Below the pieces are notes generated by a model, which saw only the letters and a list, made by a program, of their open reading frames with translations, ran no database searches and had not been told where the DNA came from. A stretch of DNA of 64,000 bases from positions 31,199,138 through 31,263,137 of the forward strand of contig NC_134124.1 in NCBI RefSeq assembly GCF_040939455.1, given 5' to 3'. The position numbers and the translations under genes were made by a program. Origin of the DNA: Microcebus murinus (taxonomy: Eukaryota > Chordata > Mammalia > Primates > Cheirogaleidae). Each line of letters starts with the position of its first letter. Positions within the stretch are counted from its first letter, which is position 1. Below are positions 22,465-35,315 of this stretch, one piece after another.

Positions 22465-22745
22465 TTCAACAAATGCTTAGGACGTGCCTGCGATGAGGCA
22501 GGTACCGTGCTAAGAGCCGGGACACAAAGATGAGCAAGGGAGCGATAGGCCCTGCCTTCGGAGAGCTTCCAGTCTGGTCAATGCACATGGAAAGCAAGTG
22601 CGTAATGTAAATCTTAAGTCCAACATGCAGACTTTGAATGCTGCAGACATTACTAAGGAGAAGACAAGGAAGTTCATGAAGGAATGAAGTGTGTGGGTGC
22701 TATGAATGGGGGAGGAAGTCCCCCCCTGGCGGGGTCTCTAAGGAT
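22465..22745 (+). repeat. L2 LINE fragment
   Basis: TTCAACAAATGCTTAGGACG, GCAGGTACCGTGCTAAGAGC and CGGAGAGCTTCCAGTCTGGT match the L2 order seen elsewhere. Confidence 0.65.
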
Positions 22746-23919
22746 CACTACGGCTGTGGAGATCACGCTGGGCGAGGCATATGCCATTTAGAGAGGCAGG
22801 CACAGTGACACGCAGAGGGCCACACGCCAGCAGCTCCCGGGGATCGGGCTCACCCAGGCATTTGGGAAGCCGATGGAAAGCGAGGACCTGTACCCAAGTG
22901 CCTTTACTGGGTGGGACAAAAGGCACGAGGGGAATTCACTGCCATGTTCAAATGACACCAGGACACAGCCAGGGGAAGGCAAGCTGGGGAACTTGTGGCT
23001 GGGGCCAGCCTTATGACCAAGGCCCACCTGGTCACCTCGGCCTGTTTGTGGGGATGTCTATATCAGGAAAATTCGAAGTTTTCAAAGTTTTTAAAAATTC
23101 ACAATAATGTGGATCTTTGGAAATCGCCAATGCGTGTCAGGGAATGTAGAGAAAATTCCATGGCGAAAGATTCTATTGAAGGAACCACGCTGAAGAGCGC
23201 GTTTCAGTATAGAATTTCATTAATTCAGCAACATAATAAGCAATGGATAATTGCTTATAAAAGCATAATAAGCTTTGCTCAGATCCAGAGCGTGAGGAAA
23301 AATGGCCTTTCTTTCCCGGAGATTCGTACCATTTTCCATCCTGCGCCTCTCCTGTCCAGCAGTCATCGTGTTGATTATTCAAGTTATTGTTTATTCTACA
23401 GTTTTTTGTTATTACTCCTCCCCTTGCATGGCTTTCTCATTACTTTACGTTAATGCTATTTGCAGTAAGCTAGAGGTTTTTCTTAATTATTAGTCTTTTT
23501 CCTTTTATTTGCTTTTCTCTGAAGGCCTTAACTTCAGTGGCTTCCTAGAGTTATTTGTAAAGCCGTCTTGCGCTTCCGAAGACAGCCAAGGCTTCTGGTT
23601 TTCTGCTCTGGCTCCTCGGCTGGCTTCATGTGGGCTGAGCTGGAGGCCCCAACCTGCAGCAGGAACTGAACACACCCGCGCCTGGGTCGTTAGGTAGCGC
23701 GTATTTAATAGCTATTAGAAATGACAACTCCTGCTGCCAAACAGCTGTTTGTGCAGGCCCAGAAATGCCACAACCACGGGAACATGAAGTCTTCTCTCTA
23801 GGGGTTGGTTTCAGCTCTTACCCACTTCTGGGAGCCTTGAAAAAAGAGAATGGGCAGCTTGCCATTTTTCTCCCGTTAACTGGGTAAGGTACCCATGGCC
23901 ACGTGCTAGCACTGAAATC

Positions 23920-24150
23920 AAATCATCATCATCAGGGCTGATGGTGACTGAGTTCTTACTACTACGTGCACCCACTTTCCTGAGCATAATGATCTCTTTT
24001 AATCCTCAGTGGCCCTGTTTTGTGCATGATCATCGTCCCCTTTTATAGATGAGGAAAATGAGGCACCGAGAGGCCAAGCAACTGGCCCAAGATCACTCAG
24101 CTCGTGGGTGGTATCGCTGGGATTCACACCAAGCCGTCTGGCCTGGATTT
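23920..24150 (-). repeat. MIR SINE
   Basis: CCTGAGCATAATGATCTCTT, TAGATGAGGAAAATGAGGCA and CAACTGGCCCAAGATCACTC are an antisense MIR. A related end lies at 24255-24345. Confidence 0.85.
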
Positions 24151-24404
24151 GGAACGCTAGACCAGCCGTGAGCCACACAGGAGACGGGCTTTGCAGGCAG
24201 TTTGCGTGGTGGTTGCGTACTAGAATTCGGGGTTTGAACCCAAGAAAACTTTTTCAAGAGAGGAATGAGGGTTTCCTAGGGAGATAGTGGCAGAGCCAGA
24301 GTGTGAAACAAAATCCACATGACTTCAGAGCCTGTTGCTCTTAACCCCTCTCCTCCTAGCCACCAGGCACGTTCCACCACCTTCCTCGTCCCGTCGTTTG
24401 CCAA

Positions 24405-25090
24405 CTCCTATTTTGTCCATCGCTGGGGTTCTCTGCGCCATTTTTGGAGCCCTGTTCACTTGGCCTGTTCTTGATGGAATCCCTCCCCCTCACCACCTCC
24501 AGGGGTCACCCGGAGCTCTCCCAGGCATGTCACTACTCTCCTCGAATACCTTCAGTGCTCATCGCGCTTTGGTTTAGAGACTGGTATCTGGGGAGATTGT
24601 AGAAAACACGTCTCCCCAGGTTCTTCCCCCATGCCAGTTGATTCTGACTCGAGAATAGAGGTCACATTTCTTAGAATGACGTTCAAGGTTGTCCATGATC
24701 TAAGCTACTCTTGCACCATCACCTCCCACTAAGACCCATACACTGAAGCTTCCAGACGCTTACCGCCCATAAAGTCTGAGGCCGACCTAATTCCTCCTCT
24801 TGCTCGCGCTGTTTCGTTGGCTGGAATGTTCCCGTCAATTCCAGCCATTCCTGTGAAACTGCTGCTTGTCCTTGAAGGCCAAGCTCACAAGTCACCCTCA
24901 GACACTGCCCTGAGGTCACCTGGGCTTGACAACACCTCGGCGGTGGCCCCGACTGCATGCCGTGCCATATTCCAGCTGGGGGGATGAATCAGTTTCTTCT
25001 GCTGGTAACAAGCTCCCAGTAGTCTTCGTTGTACCTTTCTGTACCTAGTCTGGTACCCAGGACATAGTGACATCCACTAAGTGCCCGGGG
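24405..25090 (+). repeat. L2 LINE 3' region
   Basis: ACGTTCAAGGTTGTCCATGA, GGCTGGAATGTTCCCGTCAA and TCCTTGAAGGCCAAGCTCAC are L2 3' landmarks in sense order; the 5' limit is uncertain. Confidence 0.8.
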
Positions 25091-25399
25091 ACTTGAATTT
25101 AGGGGGCACAGCTTGCAAAGATGAAGCATGTCCGGAAAGTGTTATAAAGAACTAAAGCAAGTGTTGGAGAACAAGTTTCTAATTTGTTAGATCAATCATG
25201 CAGGGATAAATCAGCCACCTTTGAGGCATAGATTTAAATGGAGGGAGGGAGGGAGTGCATGTGCAAAAGAGGGGGAAAGGAAGGCATGAAAAAAGGACAG
25301 AAAAAGAGAAATGTTATTTGCAGAAAAGAAATGCCATTTATTCTGCAGTTTACTGGCATTATCTCAGAAAAGTAACTAAGGAGGAAAGCTGTGGAGTTT

Positions 25400-25610
25400 G
25401 AATTAGCTAGATCTGACTCCATACTCCTCTACTCAACAGAACCCATTTTAGAAAATTACATAACCTCTGTGAGCCTCAACTTTCTCATCCATAAAATGGG
25501 GACAATAGCCGTAGCACCTATTGCTTTACTATGAGAACTAAAAAGCAAATATGTAGAAATTTTGTAGAACTGTGCTTGGCATGTATCAAATGCTGACTAG
25601 TATTAAACAA
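25400..25610 (+). repeat. MIR SINE
   Basis: ATAACCTCTGTGAGCCTCAA and TCATCCATAAAATGGGGACA are the MIR core. Confidence 0.8.
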
Positions 25611-25624
25611 AACAAGCCTTCGAA

Positions 25625-25745
25625 ATCCTTGTTATTATTCCTGTCTTACAGTGAGAAAAACGAAGTCTTAGAGAAAGTAAGCTCCTTGCCTAAGGTCACA
25701 CAGCAGTGCCAGATTTTGTGGCTGTGTCTGCCTGACCCTGGAGCT
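25625..25745 (-). repeat. MIR SINE fragment
   Basis: TTGCCTAAGGTCACACAGCA preceded by GTCTTACAGTGAGAAAAACG fits an antisense MIR. Confidence 0.65.
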
Positions 25746-26345
25746 TGTGGCCCTCATTGCCATGCAGGAGAGAGACCTCCCGAATCAAGGACAGTGACCA
25801 CTCTCAAAGTCCCCAGCAATAAGTACTCCCGCAGCTTGGGCCGTGCCACCGTGTTGCGGCCTCCCAATCTGCTTTCCTGTCTCCCCCTGCACACCAGGGA
25901 GCAATGACAAAGCTTAGTCCCCTTCCCCAGGGTAGGGGGCTCCTCCCCACTAACCCAGGAACTCCTCTCTCAGAGCTTCCTTCTCTCTCCGTGAAAGGTG
26001 CTCAAGATCCCAGCTGTCCTTCCTGAGACAGCCCCCCCAAACTATCACACTTGTCCCCCTCTGCCACCCCAGCTGGCCCCACAAGCCCCATGAATGCAGA
26101 CTGGCCAGGGGCCGTGCCGCTGCCCACAGGAATGTCCCACAGCCCATTGCAGTTCAATGTCTGAACCCTCCTCTCCTTCCCCCCCATTCCTGGCCTGAGG
26201 AAACACGGGGGGGCTTCCTTGGCAGCACAGGCCCAGGAGGAGGGGCTCGAAGCAGCTGCATTTGGTGCATGCTTTGCAAAAAGCGACTGAGCAGACGCAC
26301 TTGGCAAAGTCACATTTGAGAAAACAGCATAAGAAGAATCGTTAC

Positions 26346-26652
26346 CAGCTGGGCTCTGTGGCTCAGGCCTGTAATCCTAGCACTCTGGGAGCCTGAGAAG
26401 AGAGGATCACTTGAAGTCAGGAGTTCGAGACCAGCCTGAACAAGAGTGAGACCCCCCATCTCTACAAAAAATTAAAAAATTAGCCGGGCATGGTGGCACA
26501 TGCCTGTAGTCCCAGCTACTCAGGAGGCTGAGACAGGAGGATTGCTTGAGCCCAGGAGTTTGAGATTGCTGTGAGCTATATGATGATGCCACTGCACTCT
26601 ACCCGGGGCAACGGAGAGAAACTCTCTCAAAAAAGAAAAAAGAAAGAGAGAG
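26346..26652 (+). mobile_element. Alu dimer
   Basis: From CAGCTGGGCTCTGTGGCTCA to a mixed A/AG tail. It is flanked by an 11-bp near-perfect duplication (AGAATCGTTAC at 26335 and AGAATCGCTAC at 26653). It forms an inverted pair with the Alu at 26817. Confidence 0.93.
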
Positions 26653-26816
26653 AGAATCGCTACTACCTATTGAAGATCAACTACATGCCAGGCACTGTGC
26701 AAAGGATTTTACATGAATTCTCTCATTCCATTCTTACATCATACATTGTTGTCATCACTATTAGGCAGCTAAAGAAACTGAATCTCAGAGAAGTTAAGGC
26801 ACTTGTCCACGTCTCA
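26653..26816 (-). repeat. MIR SINE hosting two Alu insertions
   Basis: ATGCCAGGCACTGTGCAAAG and AAAGAAACTGAATCTCAGAG are an antisense MIR. It resumes after the second Alu at about 27155-27200. Confidence 0.75.
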
Positions 26817-27154
<338 letters not shown>

Positions 27155-27229
27155 ACATGTCTCATTTTTGAAGTCTATTCCTAACCACTGGGTTATTGAT
27201 ACGTTTGAGCACTCATGAGAGTCATCTGT

Positions 27230-27410
27230 TAACACATAGATCGCTGTAGATGGCCTGGCTCCACGCAGAATTTCTGATTCAGTAGGTGTGAGATACTTTC
27301 ATCAGCCTTGGGAGTTTGTTAAATAGCCAAACTCTCAGTCCACATGCCAGACCTTCTGAATCAGAGTCTAACGGGACCCCCAGATGACTCCTGTACGCAT
27401 TCAAGGAGTC
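27230..27410. mobile_element. MER5-like hAT-Charlie relic
   Basis: CAGAATTTCTGATTCAGTAG and ACCTTCTGAATCAGAGTCTA are MER5-type internal phrases; ends are eroded. Confidence 0.6.
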
Positions 27411-27914
27411 GGGCTAACATTGCCCTTGAACTCTGCTAAGGCTGCCCAAAGAGAACTGCGATCGATCACTTTAGTAACGTCACTGTTTACCTTCTGTTCC
27501 TCCCGCTCGCCGAGTAGGCATGGAGGAGCCCCTGCCTCCCCGATTTGGAAGTTGCAGTGCATGTCATTTGGTGGCCACAAGCACATCCGTGCCTGCAACC
27601 TCCAAAACTTGGCTTCTGTGATTTTCTCACGCTGTTGCATCACCGAACAGAAATCGCTTCACGGTCAGCCCTCCCCCACGTTAAATTGTTTCTAAGATTA
27701 AAAACTTTTTTTCCCCTTTTAAAACTACTTAGATAAGTAGCAGAGCAGCTCTAGAAAGCGGAATGCCTAACGCCAGAAAAACTTGCAGATGCGATGCGCA
27801 GAGCTGGGGGAATCCTGCAGCGTCAGGGAAGTCTTCCGTTCTGGGAACCAAACTTCACCCTGTCTTGTCGCTTTGCAATGTGACTAATTGGAACCATTTT
27901 TTCCCCTAATGAAA

Positions 27915-28125
27915 ATAGTGACAATAAAATCATATCTATTGATTTCTTACAACGTACCAGGCACCGTCCAGACTGTTTTACATACATTGTCTCAGTTTGT
28001 CACCTTACAAACACTGTGGGCAGGTACTCAGGGATTCTTGTCCCACGTCAGCAATCAAGCAACCCAGGCTTAAGGCAAAGTGTCCATAGTCACCCAACTG
28101 GTAAAAACAAAAGGAAAAAGACAGG
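27915..28125 (-). repeat. MIR SINE
   Basis: ACGTACCAGGCACCGTCCAG and TAGTCACCCAACTGGTAAAA fit an antisense MIR. Confidence 0.7.
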
Positions 28126-28394
28126 AAATTCAGGCTAACTGATAAGCCTGCACCCTGCCCAGTGCTCTTCCACCTGCTGAGGAGACACAGGGGATAAGAC
28201 GACGGGCTGTCCTTGGCTTCCAGGGGCTTCCATGCCTGTGGATAAGGCGACACTAGTAACTTGCAAATTCCTCTTGGGGCGCAAGTCACCGCAAAAGTGC
28301 AAAGCTCCTTCCGTCCAGACTTGAGCTGCAGAAAAGCTTACTGTGTACTCCGAATAATTTAAATATTCATTATGTAATTAATGCTGTTCAGACA

Positions 28395-28418
28395 TACACA
28401 CACACACACACACACACA
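28395..28418. repeat. (CA)n microsatellite
   Basis: About 11 CA units. Confidence 0.95.
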
Positions 28419-29194
28419 AAAACTTAGACTTTTTTAAGAACAGCTTAAGTACTTATCGATTGAGAACTTTTATAACTCTCAAAATGGAGGCATCCCCATA
28501 TCTCTACAGGTATTTTAAATGAATTGAATTAATCATAGGCTTAAAAGTCTCTTGCGATCTTCGTTAACTTCCCTGGGTTTAATTAAAACATCTGTGCACT
28601 TTTAATTTATCGATTCATCCAACTCATATGTCATGTTTTTAACACACCCCAGCATGCTCTGCATCATTTTTAACCCGATTTCCACTTAACTAAAGCAATT
28701 AAATTCACCCCGGATTAATTAAAGCATCCATACTTTCGTGCTTAAGTCAGCATGTGCTTCTTTCCCCACATGGCTCCTGAATGTCAGAGATTTGACACAC
28801 CTGATGAGTTTTTTGTCCTTCTGGAAATTCTTCCCTGAATCACCGTCTTGCTTATTAATGTGCCGTTTGACAGGACGGGAACGAGGAAGTTGGTGCAGGT
28901 GAACTCCGGCCCTCGGAGCCGGGGACTCTGACCCTGGCTGTCAGACTCATCCTGTGGTCTCCTCTCTTCTGGGGCATCCTGCTAGATCTTGCCCCCGCCG
29001 AGACCAACTAAAGTGGCTGAGAAGTCTGGGCAGGAAGGCGGGGGCGCCGCTAAGTTCAGAGGTGACCGCCACAGTCGGAAAGGGCTGGTGATCTTTGCAT
29101 TTGTACTCTCATCATCACCCGTTAGCTCTGCCTTCCAGCTCCCCCACCCTCCCTCCCCGCACGCACCAGGCCCTACTGCTCTGCCCATTTAATA

Positions 29195-29245
29195 GGTAGG
29201 GAAACTGAGGCACCAAGGTCAACAGGCTTTGCAGTTGGGCACAAT
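29195..29245 (-). repeat. MIR SINE core fragment
   Basis: AATAGGTAGGGAAACTGAGG is the antisense MIR core; little else survives. Confidence 0.5.
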
Positions 29246-29439
29246 GAGCCAGGGAGCTGGCCCATCAAGTGACAAATTATTTCCCCCGAAGTCAGTTTGG
29301 ATTTCTGTTCCTGCCAACTGGGTTTGACAGGGTATGAGTAGCCTTTTAATTTTTTTTTTTCCAATCTGATAAGCCAGGAAACATTTCTCACGATGGTTCT
29401 TCTCTATACTTATTTAATTATGTATTTATTTACTTACTT

Positions 29440-29930
29440 ATTTAATTGTTAATGCAGCTGAGTATCTTGTCATACTTTTACTGGCAATTTATATTATGTC
29501 TGATATGTCCTTTGTCCAGGTCTTCATTCACCTCTTTTCATTGATTTGCAAGGACTCTTTGTGTATTTCAGTTATCGAAGCTTGTTAACATTTTAACACA
29601 CGTTAAAAATATTTCTTCCCAGTGTTGCTTGCCCCTTAATTTTGTTTAGGGTGTCCTTTGTCACGCAGAAGATTTGGATTTTATATAATCAAACCTGACC
29701 TGTCTTCTTTTCTTTCATGGATTATAGAATTCATGTCTTATGTCTCCCTCCCAAATAAAATGCCTTCAATATTTTTTTCTAATACTTTAGTAGTTTTTGT
29801 TTTTCTGTTTAGATCTTTAATCCGTATGGGGTTTATTTTTGATTACAGTGTGCAGTGGTTGGTGGGGGAGAGCAAACTTTATTGTCTACCAAATGGATTG
29901 CCAATTGTGGGGATCTAGCCAAAAGCAAAA
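29440..29930. mobile_element. Old L1 LINE fragment
   Basis: AAGGACTCTTTGTGTATTTC, CCTTTGTCACGCAGAAGATT and AATCCGTATGGGGTTTATTT follow the order of the ORF2-distal region of L1, usually seen in reverse orientation. Heavily diverged. Confidence 0.5.
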
Positions 29931-30894
29931 TTCAACTTTCCTGACAGTTTTTGCTCAGCACCAAGATAAGCCCACAACGTCAAGTGGCCATGGGGCACCA
30001 GTGTTAGTTTGAGGGACACTGAACTTTATTTGCCTGGCCTTCATGACCCAAATATTACAGCCTCAATTGCTACAGGGGATCAAGGCATCTTCTTGTCCCT
30101 GTGGCTTTTTCCCTGCCACCTAATCTGGCTACGAACACATAGAGGTGATTCATCACTGTTTATTGACTAACTGGATATAAGGCAACCAATTATTAGTGCC
30201 ATTTTGACAATTTACCTGTGGTACTACATTCAAGTATTCTCAAGCCTCTTTTCTAAAGGGATTTTAAATCAGATTTCAAATCATTTTTAAAAGATACATG
30301 GTTTGAAATTCCTTCTACACATCTGATCACTTCCCCTCTACTTTTATAGCTGAGTCTCTCCCACAGCCTCTAACTTTTCTCCAGGTATTCTCTCCATCCC
30401 AGGCTCCAAGTGGACAGATGGTTTGTCCTGTTTCTTCCCACCAAGTAAATAGCACGGATAACTCATCTAATCCCTTGCAGAGAACTTTGGGGAGGGGAGC
30501 TCCAGCTTGATCATTAAAATGAGCTTCATACCATTTAGGTGAATTTAAATTGTGTCATTTTTTTGTCATCAGCCTGTTAACTTGTCAGTTGTTAGTGGCA
30601 GCAGTAATTTATTTTTCTTCTGCGGGAGTCTTGGAGCTTCCATTTACTAGAGTTAGTAAAACAGGAATAGTCAATTTGTACAAACATTTTAATTAATTTT
30701 AAATAGAAGCTTGAATGCACAATGTTCTGCTCCTGTAAGCCTTAGGAAGAAGAGAGAAACACAGGGACCTAAAAACACTCCACGTGAGATTCCCGACCAA
30801 TCAGAATCAACCTCCACCCACGCCAGAGAAGACTGGGAGGAGAGAAAGATGAACTCTTTCCATTAGTATTATCCGACACATTTCTGGTGGTGGG

Positions 30895-30917
30895 ATGTGT
30901 GTGTGTGTGTGTGTGTG
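30895..30917. repeat. (GT)n microsatellite
   Basis: About 11 GT units. Confidence 0.95.
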
Positions 30918-31009
30918 CACGTGAGTTTGAGACTTTCTGCATTTCTTATTTTATTAACCCTTGAAGTCAGATTAGAGATTCAGTTTGAAATGTCACAAGG
31001 GAGCATCTG

Positions 31010-31215
31010 GCAATTGCCTAGCAAGTGTAAGCTATTGCTGTGAGTTGTACGTTGTTATCGTCCTTAATCCTGCCATCAATGCTGACAGACAGATTTTTGA
31101 AGGGGAAATTGAGTCTCTAAGAGGTTCAATAATGTTGCCAAAATCACACAGCAGGTAAGGTACAGGGACAACCCAGATCTTTCTGGCACCAAATCCCCTG
31201 CTTTTTCCACTTCTT
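31010..31215 (-). repeat. MIR SINE
   Basis: AAAATCACACAGCAGGTAAG and AAATTGAGTCTCTAAGAGGT fit an antisense MIR. Confidence 0.7.
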
Positions 31216-33774
31216 TGCTGTTCAACTTCTTGGCATGGATGTGCAGGCAGATTCATTTTTCTATAACCTATCATCAAAAAATAGTGTAGATTTCATGATG
31301 GTAAAAATAGAAGAAGAGTTATGAATACGGAAGTCTCCCCACTTCACCTGTAGCCTCTCAAATAAGGACCAGGCTGAGCCTTAGGTATTGCGACGCTCTG
31401 GATTGAGTTATGTCTGACAATGAATCAGTTACCCCAGAAGGAAGGTGCTCTCCATGCAGGACAGCCCAACCACCACTGGAGGGCGCTCACTGGGCATTTG
31501 TTTGCACTCTGCTGGGATGGCAAACTGATTACTTGAGCTTCACTACTCCCATTAGCCCGCCTTCCACTTTTTTGGGTGGCATAAGCCAAGCCCATGGAGC
31601 TCCCTGCTTTCCAGCAAACATCACAGTGTTTTGCAGTTTTGACCACACTCCCGGCGAGCATGCAAACATATTGAAGGAAGGCTGTGTTTAGAATGGGCAG
31701 AACTCTCCAACCTGACAACTTTTTTTTTTCCCTGAGCAATTTAAGTAGGTCACATTTTAAATTTGATTTCCCAGGCACCTGGTTTTAAATAAAACCCATT
31801 CTTACCTTCCAGACAATCCTATTTTTTTTCCCACTTGGAGTTCCTGCAGAAGAGAAACAGTGCCACAGTGAATAAAGAAAATAATCCTGACTATATTTTA
31901 TCAATTAATAAAGGCAATAGTTACTTGCTCCTTACTTTCTACCCTCTTCTTTCTACCTTTCTATGTTCTGGGAGGAAAGAGGGGGCAATAGGAGACCAGT
32001 GTTGGTGACTTGATGCAACTTTCCCTGCCATGCATGACAACTCATCCAATTTATAACCCTGAGGTCAGAAACAGCCTTTAGAAGCTCATTTATACAGGGT
32101 GTAGCCACACACTTCTCACTGTTTTTTTATTTCAGTGTATAGGGGTGGAGAGAGGAGATGAGAAATGATATTGTCTTCTCACCAGGAGATACATTCCAAT
32201 GTTACCTAGATCGGAAATGACAAGTAGGTTTTCTCTTAAATGCCAGCTCTCCTGCTTGCCAGTCTCAGCCTGGGCGCTGCATTGATGGTTTTGAGGCTCT
32301 GTCTAGACTCGGGGGGCCAAGATGCCATGATCAATTAATGATGTCTGCAGAGGTGTGAGAAGGAAGAACAGGACTATAGTTCACGTGAATGCATTTGCCA
32401 TCCCCGACCTGAAGTTTAGCATGAGTCTCATGAGGAGCTCATATGGAACAAACTCACTGTGTCTTCAATCCCTCTCAAAACTTTGAGAAAGCCCACAATG
32501 TCTTATGCTAGCTCATATTTGCACATTTCCTCATTTGAATCTTGAGCACCTGGGTTCAGAGCTCTTTCTCCCACCGTCTCTTAGACAATCAGCATGTGTA
32601 GCGACTCTGTACAGATCTTTCTATGGAAGTATCCATGGAAAGCATCTTCCCTATGTTTAGAGAGAGTTCACCTGAATTACTTATGTGGCTTTGACGTTCC
32701 CCCTTCTGAACTCATTCTCCTCCTCTGGTAGACTCATAAGGATAAGAGCTCTACTGAAAATAGTGTCCCCGATAGTTTTCACAACTGTCCTATTAAAAAT
32801 CATTTTGAGGGACAATATCCCCACAATCACACATCAACTATTGAGACATTTCTATTTCAAGTCAGTTTACAATTAAAATAAAACATGCACTTCCCTGGGA
32901 AAAAGCATTTCGTGTGCAACTCGAGATCCACTCCAGAAGCTGTTCTTTACGTATCTTTCCTAAGGGGCCATTTAGTGCTTGTCCATAATCTCACCATTTG
33001 GGACTCTTTCATACCAGGAACACAGGAGAAATATTTACCTAATCAAGCCAACACTGGTGAACGCAGCCCTGGAAGGAAATCCACAATGATAAACACAAGT
33101 TGCTGTCCTCTACTCGCTTACTTTATCGTTGGGAAATTTCACACTCACAGAGAAAAGCTCATTACTATAAAAGCCAAATAGAAACATGACAACAAGAAAG
33201 GATTAATAAGGCAGGGTGGGGCAGTTGACTGGGAAGTGATGTGATTAGAAATGCAATCGCCGCTTGACACAGGGAGGTTGCCTGGGTCGTGCATGTGCAC
33301 ACACACATGTAGAATTCTTGGAACCCAGGCGTTTCAAATCACGGGCAACACCAGGAGTCATTGAAACATCTGTGTTGTTCATTTCTGAAGGTCTCTAAAT
33401 GCCAGTTTCAGATCTGGGACAGTACTCCCATTTTAGGCCCAAATTAGAAGGCAGGTTGGAAAGTTAGGTTCTTTACAAACTATTGCAGAAGTGAGAAATC
33501 CCAGCCCTGAAGGAGACCACTGAAATCCCATTCTTGACGAACTTTAAAAAGGGGAAATGGGCACACTTGAGACCAAACTGATGAAAAGTGTGGGTAATGT
33601 CTAGACAATCCCCACTGAGTTTCTTACCTTCTTCCCACCAACAGATACAAGAAGACCCCAGGTGCGATGTGAACTGCTAGACATTTCATGTCGTCAGCCT
33701 GCCCCCACTTTCTTAATAGGCCAGGAATATTTAATCTTTATGCTTTATTGCACATGCTACACCTTGAAGTGGGC

Positions 33775-34114
33775 ACAGTTACTGTGGCCCCTGTTTATCT
33801 GCAGGAGACACGTTCCAAGATCCCCATTGAGTGCCTAAAACCTCAGATAATACTGACCCCTGTAGATGCTATGTGTTTTCCTATGCTTACGTGCCCACAA
33901 TAAAGTTTAATTTATAAATTAGGCACAGTGAGAGATGAACAACCATAACTAATAAACAAATAGAATAATTGTAACAACGGTGATAAAAGTCGTGTAAATG
34001 TGGTCACCCTCTTTCTCAAAATACCTTACTGAGTTGTCTACCTACATTCAGAGCAGCTGACCGCGGGTAACTGAAACCTCGGAAAGCAAAACTGTGGCTA
34101 ATAGATGACTACTG
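33775..34114. mobile_element. TcMar-Tigger-type DNA transposon relic
   Basis: CAGGAGACACGTTCCAAGAT, AGTGCCTAAAACCTCAGATA, CAATAAAGTTTAATTTATAA and the terminal ACCGCGGGTAACTGAAACCT then GATGACTACTGTG match a common old Tigger-related non-autonomous family. The exact family is uncertain. Confidence 0.65.
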
Positions 34115-34414
34115 TGTTTCTTCCTGGTGTAGATAAGGAAATGGAGGAAGACAGAGGTGAAGGGGCTCAATGGTGTCCCATTCACCTTTGTTTTTAATAG
34201 ACATAAACTCATCAGGAATAGGAGTCGATCCATTTAAGGGAAAAGTAATCAGCAAAATGGATCCTAATCCCCAATACCACCACCACCAAGAACAACAGGG
34301 AAGTCCACGGAGCTGGGCCACCCTGGTCTCCAGCCGGGCGCCCCTGCTTGTGAGCTGTGTGGCTGCAGCCAAAAAGCCACTTCCCAGCCTGGGGGTCGTG
34401 ACTGCAGCCCCCAT

Positions 34415-34485
34415 CCGCTCATAAGGTGATTCTGAAGATTAAGTCATAAGTTATGCAGTCCCTGTCACGTAACGGGCATTTAGCT
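34415..34485 (+). repeat. MIR SINE 3' end fragment
   Basis: TCTGAAGATTAAGTCATAAG and ACGGGCATTTAGCTGGTGG resemble the MIR 3' part. Confidence 0.4.
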
Positions 34486-34539
34486 GGTGGTGGCCGCGGT
34501 TATGAATAGCATTTTTGTTGTGTGTCTGAAGATGGCTCT

Positions 34540-34943
<404 letters not shown>

Positions 34944-35144
34944 TGATGAGCCCAGTCCCACGCTCCGCTCCGTGTTTTGCAAAGGAAGTTCCAACCGTTT
35001 TGCAAAGGAAGCGTCTACATTTCGCGCAGAAAACCCCAAAACCCTCGGCTTTGATGAAATTCTTTAGTCGCAGAACAGGAAAGGCCTATGAAAATGACTC
35101 TAGACAGAATGAGTTTTTTACCCCCCTTTATAGAAATTAGGTCC

Positions 35145-35315
35145 TTTTCTCTTTCTCCCTTGCTTTTCGTCTTTAAATTTCTCTCTCTCTGCCTTTGTCT
35201 GTCTCTCTGTCTTCTCTTTCTTCTACTCCTCCTCTAATCCTTTCCTTCTTTTCCTCTTTTTCTTCCTTCCCCTTCCCGATCTTCCTCCCTCTTTTCTTCT
35301 GCTTTATTTAAAATC
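35145..35315. repeat. Polypyrimidine tract (C/T-rich, + strand)
   Basis: About 170 bp of nearly uninterrupted CT-rich sequence with TCTC, CTTCC and TTCTTCC runs. Confidence 0.8.
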
